A program made the translations under genes and the position numbers. A stretch of DNA of 5,923 nucleotides, from assembly GCA_016868515.1 (NCBI GenBank), contig VGGM01000107.1, forward strand, positions 1-5,923, in the 5' to 3' direction. The notes under the pieces were generated by a model. That model saw only the letters and a list, made by a program, of their open reading frames with translations, was not told the origin of the DNA and did no database searches. This DNA comes from Bacteroidota bacterium (GTDB taxonomy: Bacteria > Bacteroidota > Bacteroidia > Bacteroidales > VadinHA17). Every line of letters starts with the position of its first letter. Position 1 is the stretch's first letter. Positions 1-5,291 of this stretch are shown piece by piece.

Positions 1-255
1 ACATCCATACCCCGGAGTGTGGCAGACTCTGTAATCTCTTCCCGTCCCTTTGCAATAATCACCCTCGAACTGGCTGATGGTAAATCAAAGACTCTCAGAC
101 TATGGAATAAAACAATAATCAGCGATAGTGTGACAGTTCAGGATACAGATCGTGCATGGGGAAATCTGAACGATGCAGGCAACCTGTTTGTGGTAAGATA
201 TTATGATATTGACCCCATACTGAGAAAGATGAGTTATTTTTTTCAGCAGGAATAA
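1..255 (+). CDS. C-terminal end of a DUF4340-like protein (partial)
   Basis: The reading frame is open from the first base of the window and stops at TAA 253-255, so this is the last 84 residues of a gene that begins outside the window. A GTG at 19 could be read as a start, but the open frame to its left makes a truncated view more likely. The fragment reads as beta-strand-rich sequence (ITLELADGKSKTLRLWNK, then DRAWGNLNDAGNLFVVRYYDIDP) and ends in an aromatic tail, SYFFQQE. This resembles the C-termini of Bacteroidota DUF4340 proteins, which are often encoded next to the GldG-type ABC transporter gene and just upstream of dnaN; family and context are recalled, not searched. The molecular role of DUF4340 proteins is not well defined. 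No signal peptide or membrane segment can be judged because the N-terminus is missing. The existence of a real gene end is fairly sure; the family name is tentative. Confidence 0.6.
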   Translation, partial: TSIPRSVADSVISSRPFAIITLELADGKSKTLRLWNKTIISDSVTVQDTDRAWGNLNDAGNLFVVRYYDIDPILRKMSYFFQQE

Positions 256-259
256 ATAA

Positions 260-290
260 TTTGTCTGTAATAGTTTTTTTTGTAATATTG
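260..290 (+). promoter_or_regulatory. Candidate Bacteroidota-type promoter for dnaN
   Basis: TTTG at 260-263 is followed after 19 bases by TAATATTG at 283-290. This matches the Bacteroidota -33/-7 pattern (TTTG, about 19-20 bases, TAnnTTTG) except for one base in the -7 element. It lies in the 134-base gap ahead of dnaN and would give an AT-rich leader of roughly 90 bases. The gap is AT-rich throughout, so a chance match is possible. No hairpin terminator for the upstream gene was seen; a run of eight T at about 274-281 has no GC-rich stem before it. Confidence 0.4.
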
Positions 291-389
291 ATATTTCCGG
301 GGTTAATTTTTACTTGGTTGATATATAAGTGGTTAACCTTACAATGAGTTAGATAGACAGATAGTTTTAATGTTAAACCGCGAGACAAG

Positions 390-1520
390 ATGAAATTTGT
401 TGTATCGAGTACTGAACTTCTGGGTCACCTTCAGGCAATAAGCAGGGTGATCAGTTCGAAGAACACTTTGCCAATTCTCGACAATTTTTTATTTGACCTT
501 AAAAGCAAGGAACTGGAGATTACTGCCTCCGACCTTGAAACGACACTGATAACGAGGTTGAAGCTTGAGAATACTGACGGGGAGGGATCGGTGGCAATTC
601 CTGCGAGAATATTGCTGGATACGCTGAAGGAGTTTCCCGAGCAACCGCTCACCTTCGACATCAACACCGCGAACCTCGCTGTTGTTATAAACAGTGAGAA
701 CGGGCGTTTCAATGTCGTTGGCCAGCATGGTGTTGATTTCCCGGTTCTTCCGGTAATCAGGAAAGACAAGATCAATAGTTTCTCTCTCGGCGCCGATTTA
801 CTCCTTTCGGGTATCAACCGTACGCTCTTTGCCACTGCCGATGATGAACTCAGGCCGGTAATGGGAGGCATATTCATTGAGGCCTCTACTGACAGTCTGA
901 CTTTTGTTGCATCCGATGCCCATAAACTTGTCAGGTACAGGCGTACTGACGCAAAGGCCGACAGTGCCTCATCATTTATACTTCCCAAGAAGCCGGCTTC
1001 GCTGCTCAAGAATATCCTGGGCCGTGAGGAGGGTGTGGTAAAGGTTGAGTTTGACGAGAAGAATGCATTCTTCACACTTGCCGATTACAGGGTGGTATGC
1101 AGGCTTGTTGAAGGCAACTACCCTAACTACAACTCGGTAATACCAAAGAATAATCCCCGTAAGGTGAGTATCGACAGGGTTGAGTTCTATAACTCCCTTA
1201 AGAGGGTATCGGTTTTCTCAAATCAGGCAAGCAACCTGGTTAAGATGCAGTTTGCCGGAAACCAGGCAATGATATCGGCACAGGATATTGACTTCTCGAT
1301 ATCGGCTTATGAAAGGGTTAAATGCCGTTATGAGGGTGAAGAGATGGAGATCGGTTTCAAATCGGTCTTCCTCCTTGAGATTCTTGGCAACCTCTCTTCA
1401 CAGGAGGTGCATATTGAACTTGCCGATCCAACACGTGCCGGTCTGTTCCTTCCGGGCGAAACCGGCAATGATTCAGAGGATCTTCTGATGCTGCTCATGC
1501 CGATGATGATTAACGCGTAG
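390..1520 (+). CDS. dnaN: DNA polymerase III beta subunit (sliding clamp)
   Basis: This encodes the replicative sliding clamp, a ring-shaped homodimer that encircles DNA and tethers DNA polymerase III and many repair proteins. The 376 residues match the usual bacterial length of about 365-375. The N-terminus (MKFVVSSTELLGHLQAISRV, then SKNTLPILDNFLF) and the C-terminus (LLMLLMPMMINA) are typical of Bacteroidota clamps. Three repeated clamp folds can be placed roughly at residues 1-120, 128-245 and 247-374; the middle one carries ADDELRPVMGGIFIE and the FVASDAHKLVRYR strand-turn, a family hallmark. The ATG at 390 is the natural start because it gives the canonical N-terminus; an ATG at 370 is out of frame. 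There is no obvious Shine-Dalgarno sequence. dnaA is not adjacent, which is normal for Bacteroidota. The gene is intact with no frameshift. The heptamer array begins 18 bases past the stop. Confidence 0.98.
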   Translation: MKFVVSSTELLGHLQAISRVISSKNTLPILDNFLFDLKSKELEITASDLETTLITRLKLENTDGEGSVAIPARILLDTLKEFPEQPLTFDINTANLAVVINSENGRFNVVGQHGVDFPVLPVIRKDKINSFSLGADLLLSGINRTLFATADDELRPVMGGIFIEASTDSLTFVASDAHKLVRYRRTDAKADSASSFILPKKPASLLKNILGREEGVVKVEFDEKNAFFTLADYRVVCRLVEGNYPNYNSVIPKNNPRKVSIDRVEFYNSLKRVSVFSNQASNLVKMQFAGNQAMISAQDIDFSISAYERVKCRYEGEEMEIGFKSVFLLEILGNLSSQEVHIELADPTRAGLFLPGETGNDSEDLLMLLMPMMINA

Positions 1521-1538
1521 GGGAGGTATACGGAGACA

Positions 1539-1608
1539 GGTATCGGGTATCGGGTATCGGGTATCAGGTATCAGGTATCCGCATACCTTACACCTAACAC
1601 CGCTTACC
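1539..1608. repeat. Heptamer array with polarity switch (10 x 7 bp)
   Basis: Six contiguous direct heptamers run from 1539 to 1580: GGTATCG three times, GGTATCA twice, GGTATCC once, differing only in the last base. They are followed without a break by four heptamers of opposite polarity at 1581-1608: GCATACC, TTACACC, TAACACC, GCTTACC, each ending in ACC, the complement of GGT. The whole 70 bases is in one 7-base phase. Because the arms are phased, they can fold into an imperfect hairpin: 1574-1578 pairs with 1583-1587, 1566-1569 with 1592-1595, 1560-1562 with 1599-1601 and 1553-1556 with 1605-1608. It lies between dnaN and the FAH-family gene and ends 3 bases before the latter's ATG, so it occupies the place of a ribosome binding site. 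It has no spacers, so it is not a CRISPR. Confidence 0.85.
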
Positions 1609-1611
1609 GCA

Positions 1612-2223
1612 ATGAAGATCATTTGTATCGGGCTTAATTACCGGAAGCATGCTGAGGAGATGGGCAAGCCTTTCCCTGACGAACCGATGTTTTTCCTGAA
1701 GGCCGACTCTTCCATAATTAAAAACAACAAGCCCTTCTTCCTGCCCGATTTCTCTGACGAGATCCATTATGAGGCGGAGATAGTGTTGCGTATCTGCAAG
1801 CTGGGCAAGTCGGTTTCCGCGAAATTTGCGCACAGGTATTACGATGCCGTAACCCTTGGCATTGACATTACTGCCCGCGATCTGCAGCGGCGGCAGTCGG
1901 AGAGGGGACACCCATGGGAAATATGCAAGTCATTTGACGGATCGGCACCTCTGGGCAGGTTTCTTCCGGTGTCAGAACTGGGCAACATACATGATCTCCC
2001 TTTCAGGCTCGAGAAGAACGGTGAGGTAGTACAGCAGAGCACCACCGCCGATCTTATCTTTGGTATTGATGCGATAATCGCCTGGGTCTCACGATTCTTC
2101 ACCCTTAAAACCGGCGATCTTATATTCACCGGCACCCCATCGGGCGTAGGACCCCTCCGGAAGGACGATCACCTGAAGGGTTTTATCGGCGATCAGCCGG
2201 TAATCGATTTTTATATCAGGTAA
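1612..2223 (+). CDS. FAH-family hydrolase, FAHD1-like (acylpyruvase / oxaloacetate decarboxylase type)
   Basis: A fumarylacetoacetate-hydrolase-fold enzyme, probably cytoplasmic and dependent on Mg2+ or Mn2+, that should cleave 2-oxo acids such as acylpyruvates or decarboxylate oxaloacetate. The 203 residues are the compact single-domain form. Visible residues are GLNYRKHAEE (His13, Glu16), HYEAEIVLRI with the Glu54-x-Glu56 metal pair, GIDITARD with Asp85, KSFDGSAPLG with Lys106, and TGTPSGVGP near the C-terminus. Against human FAHD1 as I recall it (His30, Glu33, Glu71, Glu73, Asp102, Lys123), every residue falls at a constant offset of 17, so the active site appears complete. The ATG at 1612 sits 3 bases after the heptamer array and has no Shine-Dalgarno sequence; it gives the normal family N-terminus (MKIICIGLNY). 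The gene could be co-transcribed with dnaN, 91 bases upstream, but no functional link follows. The family is certain; the substrate is not shown by sequence. Confidence 0.95.
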   Translation: MKIICIGLNYRKHAEEMGKPFPDEPMFFLKADSSIIKNNKPFFLPDFSDEIHYEAEIVLRICKLGKSVSAKFAHRYYDAVTLGIDITARDLQRRQSERGHPWEICKSFDGSAPLGRFLPVSELGNIHDLPFRLEKNGEVVQQSTTADLIFGIDAIIAWVSRFFTLKTGDLIFTGTPSGVGPLRKDDHLKGFIGDQPVIDFYIR

Positions 2224-2375
2224 TTGCGCTTCGCTCTGTTATCGAATCTCTCTTTCATTACCTATAGCTGATTCTGACAATTAATAGAAACAATTGCAGG
2301 TCAGGGATTGGTAAGCAGCCACTTACTAACCGTTACGACATTGATTATCAAGTCCTTTGAGGTTTTCTTCTTGCT

Positions 2376-2425
2376 GTTCATTCACAATGAACATAATCCT
2401 ATAATAATGTTCATTTGAAATGAAT
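2376..2425. promoter_or_regulatory. Twin palindromes, candidate paired operator
   Basis: The first copy is a perfect 7-base inverted repeat with a 3-base spacer, GTTCATT-CAC-AATGAAC, at 2376-2392. The second, GTTCATT-TGA-AATGAAT, lies at 2409-2425 and differs from a perfect palindrome only in the last base. The copies start exactly 33 bases apart, about three helical turns, so two dimers would lie on the same face of the DNA. They sit in the 241-base gap between two convergent genes. Stems are AT-rich and no U-run follows on either strand, so intrinsic terminators are unlikely. The rest of the gap (2224-2375 and 2426-2464) shows no supported gene. The protein that might bind is unknown. Confidence 0.5.
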
Positions 2426-2464
2426 GAAAATCATAACACAAAGGTGCGATCTGCCACTTGAACA

Positions 2465-3913
2465 CTATTGGAATTTGGAAGAAACGTCCTCAACGGTGTC
2501 AAGAAGCAGTTGCATATCCTCCTCAGTGGTGAGGGGATTGATGATTGTTACCCTGAGCCACAGTTTGCCATCAAGTTCGGTCTGGACAATATAGAATGAA
2601 CCATCCTTCATTATCCTGTCGCGGATTGATGCATTAAGCCGGTTCAGTACTTCATTGTCGATTTCGCCGGGATTATACCTGAAGCATACTATGTTTGCAC
2701 CCGGTTCAGTGGCGGCTTCGAAGCCGGGTCGGCCGGTTATCATTCTGTAAAAACTCCGCGTAAGGTCATACCGGCTGTCAATGTAATTGGCGAAGAATGC
2801 CCTGTCATAATATTTGAAAGCGGTATAGGCAACGAAACCGAGTGAGCTTTTGGTACATTCGAGAGTTCTGAGTGCGCTGTTGTACCACTCCTTCTCAGCC
2901 TGACCCTTAAACAGATATGAGGCCTTCTGGGCAAAAGTCTCGTATGATCTGGAACCATCCCTGAACATTACCAGTGTGTTCAGTCCGGGTACCAGCATCA
3001 TCTTGTGGAAATCGATCACAACCGAGTCGGCCAGCTCAATCCCCTTCAGCAAATGCCGGTACTTTTCTGAAAACAGGGCACCGGCACCATGGGCGGCATC
3101 GACATGCAGCCAGAGGTTGTGACTGCTGCAGAAGCCTGCAATCTCCTCAAGGTTATCGTATGAACCTGTAGCTGTTGAGCATGCATTGGCAACTACAGCC
3201 GCAGGGAGAATTCCCCGTTTAAGGGCTTTTTCATAATACTTTTCCAGCAGGTCGGAACGCATACTGAAGTGGTCATCGAACGGCATTCTTATGAGTGCAT
3301 CATTGCCCAACCCCATAATTTTCACGTTTCTGGCAATACTGTAGTGCGACTGGTCGGTAACCATGAAGCCTGTGCGTAATCCTTTTACAACACCCTCTTC
3401 CCAAACGTTATGGGTTGATTTTACCTGTCGTACTGCCAGCATGGCTGTAAGATTTCCTGCACTGCCCCCATGGGTGAATATGCCGTCGGCATTGTCGTCA
3501 TAGCCTATCAGACCCGAGAAGTAACGTATAATATTCTTTTCCATGGCCATGGCCACCGGGCCCATCTCGTATACTGCAGCTCCGTTATTCATCAATGTGG
3601 TTACCAGTTGGGCCAGTGCCACCAGTGGAAGGGGAGAGGTAACCTGATGGCCGATATACCGGGGGTGGTGAAGATGGTTGAATCGTTCGATGGCTTTGGA
3701 TATGAACATTGAAAATGGCTCTTCCGATCCGTCATCAAAGCACTTCGAGTATATCTCCGTAAGTTCTTCGGGAGCGGACCATGGAAGTACAGGCATTTCA
3801 TGTCTGTTAATAGCCTTTTCAAGGTAATCGGCAAGCATGTCAATGAGTTTATGCCCCTCAAGTCTGAAAGTCCCGGGGCTGAACGGTGCCAGGTTTTGTG
3901 TTGCGTTGTTCAT
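2465..3913 (-). CDS. PLP-dependent group II amino acid decarboxylase, substrate unknown
   Basis: A complete 482-residue cytoplasmic enzyme of the pyridoxal-dependent decarboxylase family (fold type I, group II), which removes the alpha-carboxyl group of an amino acid to yield an amine. Visible motifs, in order: HHPRYIGHQVTSPLP (residues 82-96); EMGPVAMAMEKNII (116-129); the phosphate-binding THGGSAGNL (147-155); DQSHYSIARN with His190, expected to stack on the cofactor; STATGSYDNLEEI (246-258); WLHVDAAHGA with Asp272, which contacts the pyridine nitrogen; and the cofactor lysine Lys304 in DFHKMM (301-306). Length is normal for the family (about 470-550). The DFHK form recalls diaminobutyrate or related acidic/basic amino acid decarboxylases rather than the NPHKW form of aromatic decarboxylases, but this does not settle the substrate. 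The ATG at 3913 gives a sensible N-terminus ahead of the family's first helix; there is no Shine-Dalgarno sequence. It appears monocistronic: a hairpin separates it from the HD gene upstream, and its 3' end faces the FAH gene. Confidence 0.93.
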   Translation of the reverse strand: MNNATQNLAPFSPGTFRLEGHKLIDMLADYLEKAINRHEMPVLPWSAPEELTEIYSKCFDDGSEEPFSMFISKAIERFNHLHHPRYIGHQVTSPLPLVALAQLVTTLMNNGAAVYEMGPVAMAMEKNIIRYFSGLIGYDDNADGIFTHGGSAGNLTAMLAVRQVKSTHNVWEEGVVKGLRTGFMVTDQSHYSIARNVKIMGLGNDALIRMPFDDHFSMRSDLLEKYYEKALKRGILPAAVVANACSTATGSYDNLEEIAGFCSSHNLWLHVDAAHGAGALFSEKYRHLLKGIELADSVVIDFHKMMLVPGLNTLVMFRDGSRSYETFAQKASYLFKGQAEKEWYNSALRTLECTKSSLGFVAYTAFKYYDRAFFANYIDSRYDLTRSFYRMITGRPGFEAATEPGANIVCFRYNPGEIDNEVLNRLNASIRDRIMKDGSFYIVQTELDGKLWLRVTIINPLTTEEDMQLLLDTVEDVSSKFQ

Positions 3914-3947
3914 AGGAGTTTTTAATAACGAATCGGGGAGACAATAT

Positions 3948-4007
3948 GCTAAAACGAAAAATGGAGCAGGCGCGACTCAGTACTTTGGCTGATCAGCCGC
4001 CTGCTCC
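3948..4007 (-). terminator. Rho-independent terminator after the HD gene (possible leader attenuator)
   Basis: A perfect 10-base inverted repeat, GGAGCAGGCG at 3963-3972 and CGCCTGCTCC at 3998-4007, encloses a 25-base loop containing a nested palindrome, GGCTGATCAGCC, at 3987-3998. Read on the minus strand the stem is followed by ATTTTTCGTTTT, the usual pattern of an intrinsic terminator, and is preceded by GAAAACC. It lies 87 bases past the HD gene stop and 49 bases ahead of the decarboxylase start, so it most simply ends the HD transcript. On the plus strand the stem is followed only by GGTTTT, so activity in that direction would be weaker. If the decarboxylase promoter lies upstream of it, the hairpin would instead sit in that gene's leader. 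Confidence 0.7.
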
Positions 4008-4094
4008 GGTTTTCATAGCAGGTTAGGTTTGCTTTGGTTCCGCCAATTTACATAAATTTTGGTATCAAAGTGAGTCTTCTTGCCGAAGATGCAT

Positions 4095-4901
4095 CTAAAA
4101 CATATTCCGGTGACTGAGTTCATTCAATAATGCATGGAAAAAAGGCGTTGTAGCGGTTTTACCATCCCTGATCCCACTGCCAGCTATGCCCGCGATTGTA
4201 GTTCCAGGTTTGCAGGTGTTCTTCCGGATGATTAACGAAATCTCCTCAAGGCTGTTGCCGTGACAAACCCCTCCGGGCTGCAGTGCTTCGGTAAGAATAC
4301 TGAATCTCTCGCTGGTAAGTGTTATAAACCCGTGAAGGAACCCGAACATCTTCACCATGTGACTGTACCTGCCTTTTGCATTTGAAATAATTGCCCTTCC
4401 CATTTCAGGGAACGGAACACCACGTGCTGAGTATATTTCGATATACCTGTACAGTCCTGTATAACCAAATGCATCGGTGTCGTCAGCCACCGACAGTATT
4501 GTGAAGAGAGAATTCACAGGGTATTCCTGGGAATACTCCTTTCTGTCGTGGTTTTCAACAGCAAAGAGTATGTCTTCCTGCAGGTGCAGGGGCACTTCAG
4601 CCAGGGTCATGAATTGCTTGCACAGTTTGCTGCTCTCTCTGCCGTGGTTCTCGCCAATATTGACAGACATTCCTATGTCGTGTGTCATGCAGGCTACATG
4701 CAGTTGGAGCATGAATTCCGCAGTAAAGGAGTACCCCGTTTTTGTCAGTTCGCCGGCTATTGATTTTGCGTTATGCCATACCCTTTGATGGTGTTCAAAA
4801 TCGTGTGATGGCAGACAGGCATGCCGAAACTGCCGGATAAAGAATTCTTCCAGCTGTTTGCCATAAATGGGTTCGGTAAATCCTGATGAATGATTGGTCA
4901 A
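4095..4901 (-). CDS. HD-domain phosphohydrolase-like protein (TTG start)
   Basis: A 268-residue protein with an HD domain, a metal-dependent phosphohydrolase fold that commonly acts on nucleotides or cyclic dinucleotides. With residues numbered from the TTG, the metal ligands are visible: EHHQRVW (His37/His38), THDIGM (His74-Asp75), ENHGRES (His86), ENHDRKEY (His118) and SVADDTDAFGY (Asp140/Asp141). The ligand set appears complete, so catalysis is plausible. The C-terminal third, after about residue 200, matches nothing I recognise. The frame is open upstream to an ATG at 5021, but that extension runs antiparallel to no known fold, is rich in Arg/Gly, and overlaps the whole second half of the helix-turn-helix gene, so I prefer the TTG at 4901, 2 bases after that gene's stop. 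The next in-frame ATG is inside the HD domain. It is probably the second gene of a two-gene transcript ending at the hairpin near 3963-4007. Substrate unknown. Confidence 0.85.
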   Translation of the reverse strand: MTNHSSGFTEPIYGKQLEEFFIRQFRHACLPSHDFEHHQRVWHNAKSIAGELTKTGYSFTAEFMLQLHVACMTHDIGMSVNIGENHGRESSKLCKQFMTLAEVPLHLQEDILFAVENHDRKEYSQEYPVNSLFTILSVADDTDAFGYTGLYRYIEIYSARGVPFPEMGRAIISNAKGRYSHMVKMFGFLHGFITLTSERFSILTEALQPGGVCHGNSLEEISLIIRKNTCKPGTTIAGIAGSGIRDGKTATTPFFHALLNELSHRNMF

Positions 4902-4903
4902 GG

Positions 4904-5167
4904 CTATTCGATCATGCTCTCGGCAAGATCCAGAATTGTTGTATCGTCCAATGTAACGAAGCCCCCTCCGGGGCCTTTTTCGATGTGTATTCCGACAGCC
5001 TGACCCCTGTCGAAATTCCATCCTCCAAAATAATTTCTTACAGTCTCTTCGTTTATGTTCAGCCGGTCAGCGATTTTCCTAACGCTGCCGGCCGGCAAGC
5101 TGTCTTTGATCTTGCGCAACTCGCTGAAGGTCATTGTTCTGGCCATATGATTGTGTGTTTCGTTCAT
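4904..5167 (-). CDS. Small helix-turn-helix DNA-binding protein
   Basis: An 87-residue protein with a helix-turn-helix at about residues 28-47: SVRKIADRLNINEETVRNYF, where a first helix (VRKIADRL) and a recognition helix (EETVRNYF) flank the turn around Asn37-Asn39. This resembles LacI/XRE-type readers, but the rest (GIHIEKGPGGGFVTLDDTTILDLAESMI) looks like a short beta hairpin and a final helix, so the whole is a small stand-alone DNA-binding protein of the type common in Bacteroidota. It has no effector domain. Starts at Met1 (5167), Met8 (5146) and Met12 (5134) are all possible; conserved-looking sequence begins near Met12, and the promoter leaves room for any of them. Its stop lies 2 bases before the HD gene's TTG, so the two are almost surely translated from one message. 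Its target is unknown; autoregulation is a reasonable guess but not shown. Confidence 0.85.
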   Translation of the reverse strand: MNETHNHMARTMTFSELRKIKDSLPAGSVRKIADRLNINEETVRNYFGGWNFDRGQAVGIHIEKGPGGGFVTLDDTTILDLAESMIE

Positions 5168-5186
5168 AGAATAGTGGTGTATACTT

Positions 5187-5218
5187 CAAAGGTAACGATA
5201 AATAATGTCAAAAACAAA
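5187..5218 (-). promoter_or_regulatory. Bacteroidota-type promoter for the helix-turn-helix/HD unit
   Basis: On the minus strand TTTG (5218-5215) is followed after 20 bases by TACCTTTG (5194-5187), an exact match to the Bacteroidota -33/-7 consensus TTTG...TAnnTTTG with normal spacing. Transcription would begin around 5180, leaving a leader of about 13 bases to the ATG at 5167 or about 35-45 to the later candidate starts. The region between the -7 element and the gene has no Shine-Dalgarno sequence. Confidence 0.75.
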
Positions 5219-5224
5219 ACATGG

Positions 5225-5291
5225 GGTTCAGGGTTACCTTCGGCTGCGCCTCCGGTGAGCTCGCCCGGTAAACCGGGCTCGGTTCAGGGTT
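5225..5291. repeat. GC-rich element bounded by 11-base direct repeats
   Basis: GGTTCAGGGTT occurs at 5225-5235 and again at 5281-5291, bounding 45 bases that are markedly richer in G and C than the promoter DNA beside them. The inside holds the palindrome GAGCTC (5257-5262) and a stem-loop GCCCGG-TAAA-CCGGGC (5263-5278). The right repeat runs onto the last base of the GNAT stop codon, and the left end abuts the promoter of the helix-turn-helix gene. This has the look of a dispersed intergenic repeat. The stem has no T-run after it on the minus strand, so it is not a standard terminator for the GNAT gene. Confidence 0.6.

Noticed and set aside
431..1075. A 214-codon open frame antisense to dnaN
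   Set aside because: It lies entirely within dnaN, which is certain; the translation is rich in Ser, Leu and Arg and resembles no family. It is a shadow of dnaN codon usage.
1539..1608. CRISPR-like repeats
   Set aside because: The units are 7 bases, contiguous and without spacers, and no cas gene is present.
2308..2329. Stem-loop TTGGTAAG...CTTACTAA as a terminator for the FAH-family gene
   Set aside because: The 8-pair stem needs a G-U pair, is AT-rich, and is not followed by a T-run on either strand, so it is not a convincing intrinsic terminator.
2326..2394. A 22-codon minus-strand open frame in the convergent gap, starting inside the first palindrome
   Set aside because: It is too short to judge, has no promoter or ribosome binding site that I can see, and its start codon arises from the palindrome sequence itself.
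4043..4069. TTTG...TAAATTGG on the minus strand as a promoter for the decarboxylase
   Set aside because: The spacing is only 15 bases and the -7 element has a mismatch, so it is weaker than the other candidates and was not listed.
4118..4124. A third GTTCATT half-site
   Set aside because: It lies in the coding sequence of the HD gene (encoding Asn-Glu near its C-terminus) and lacks the inverted partner, so it is likely chance.
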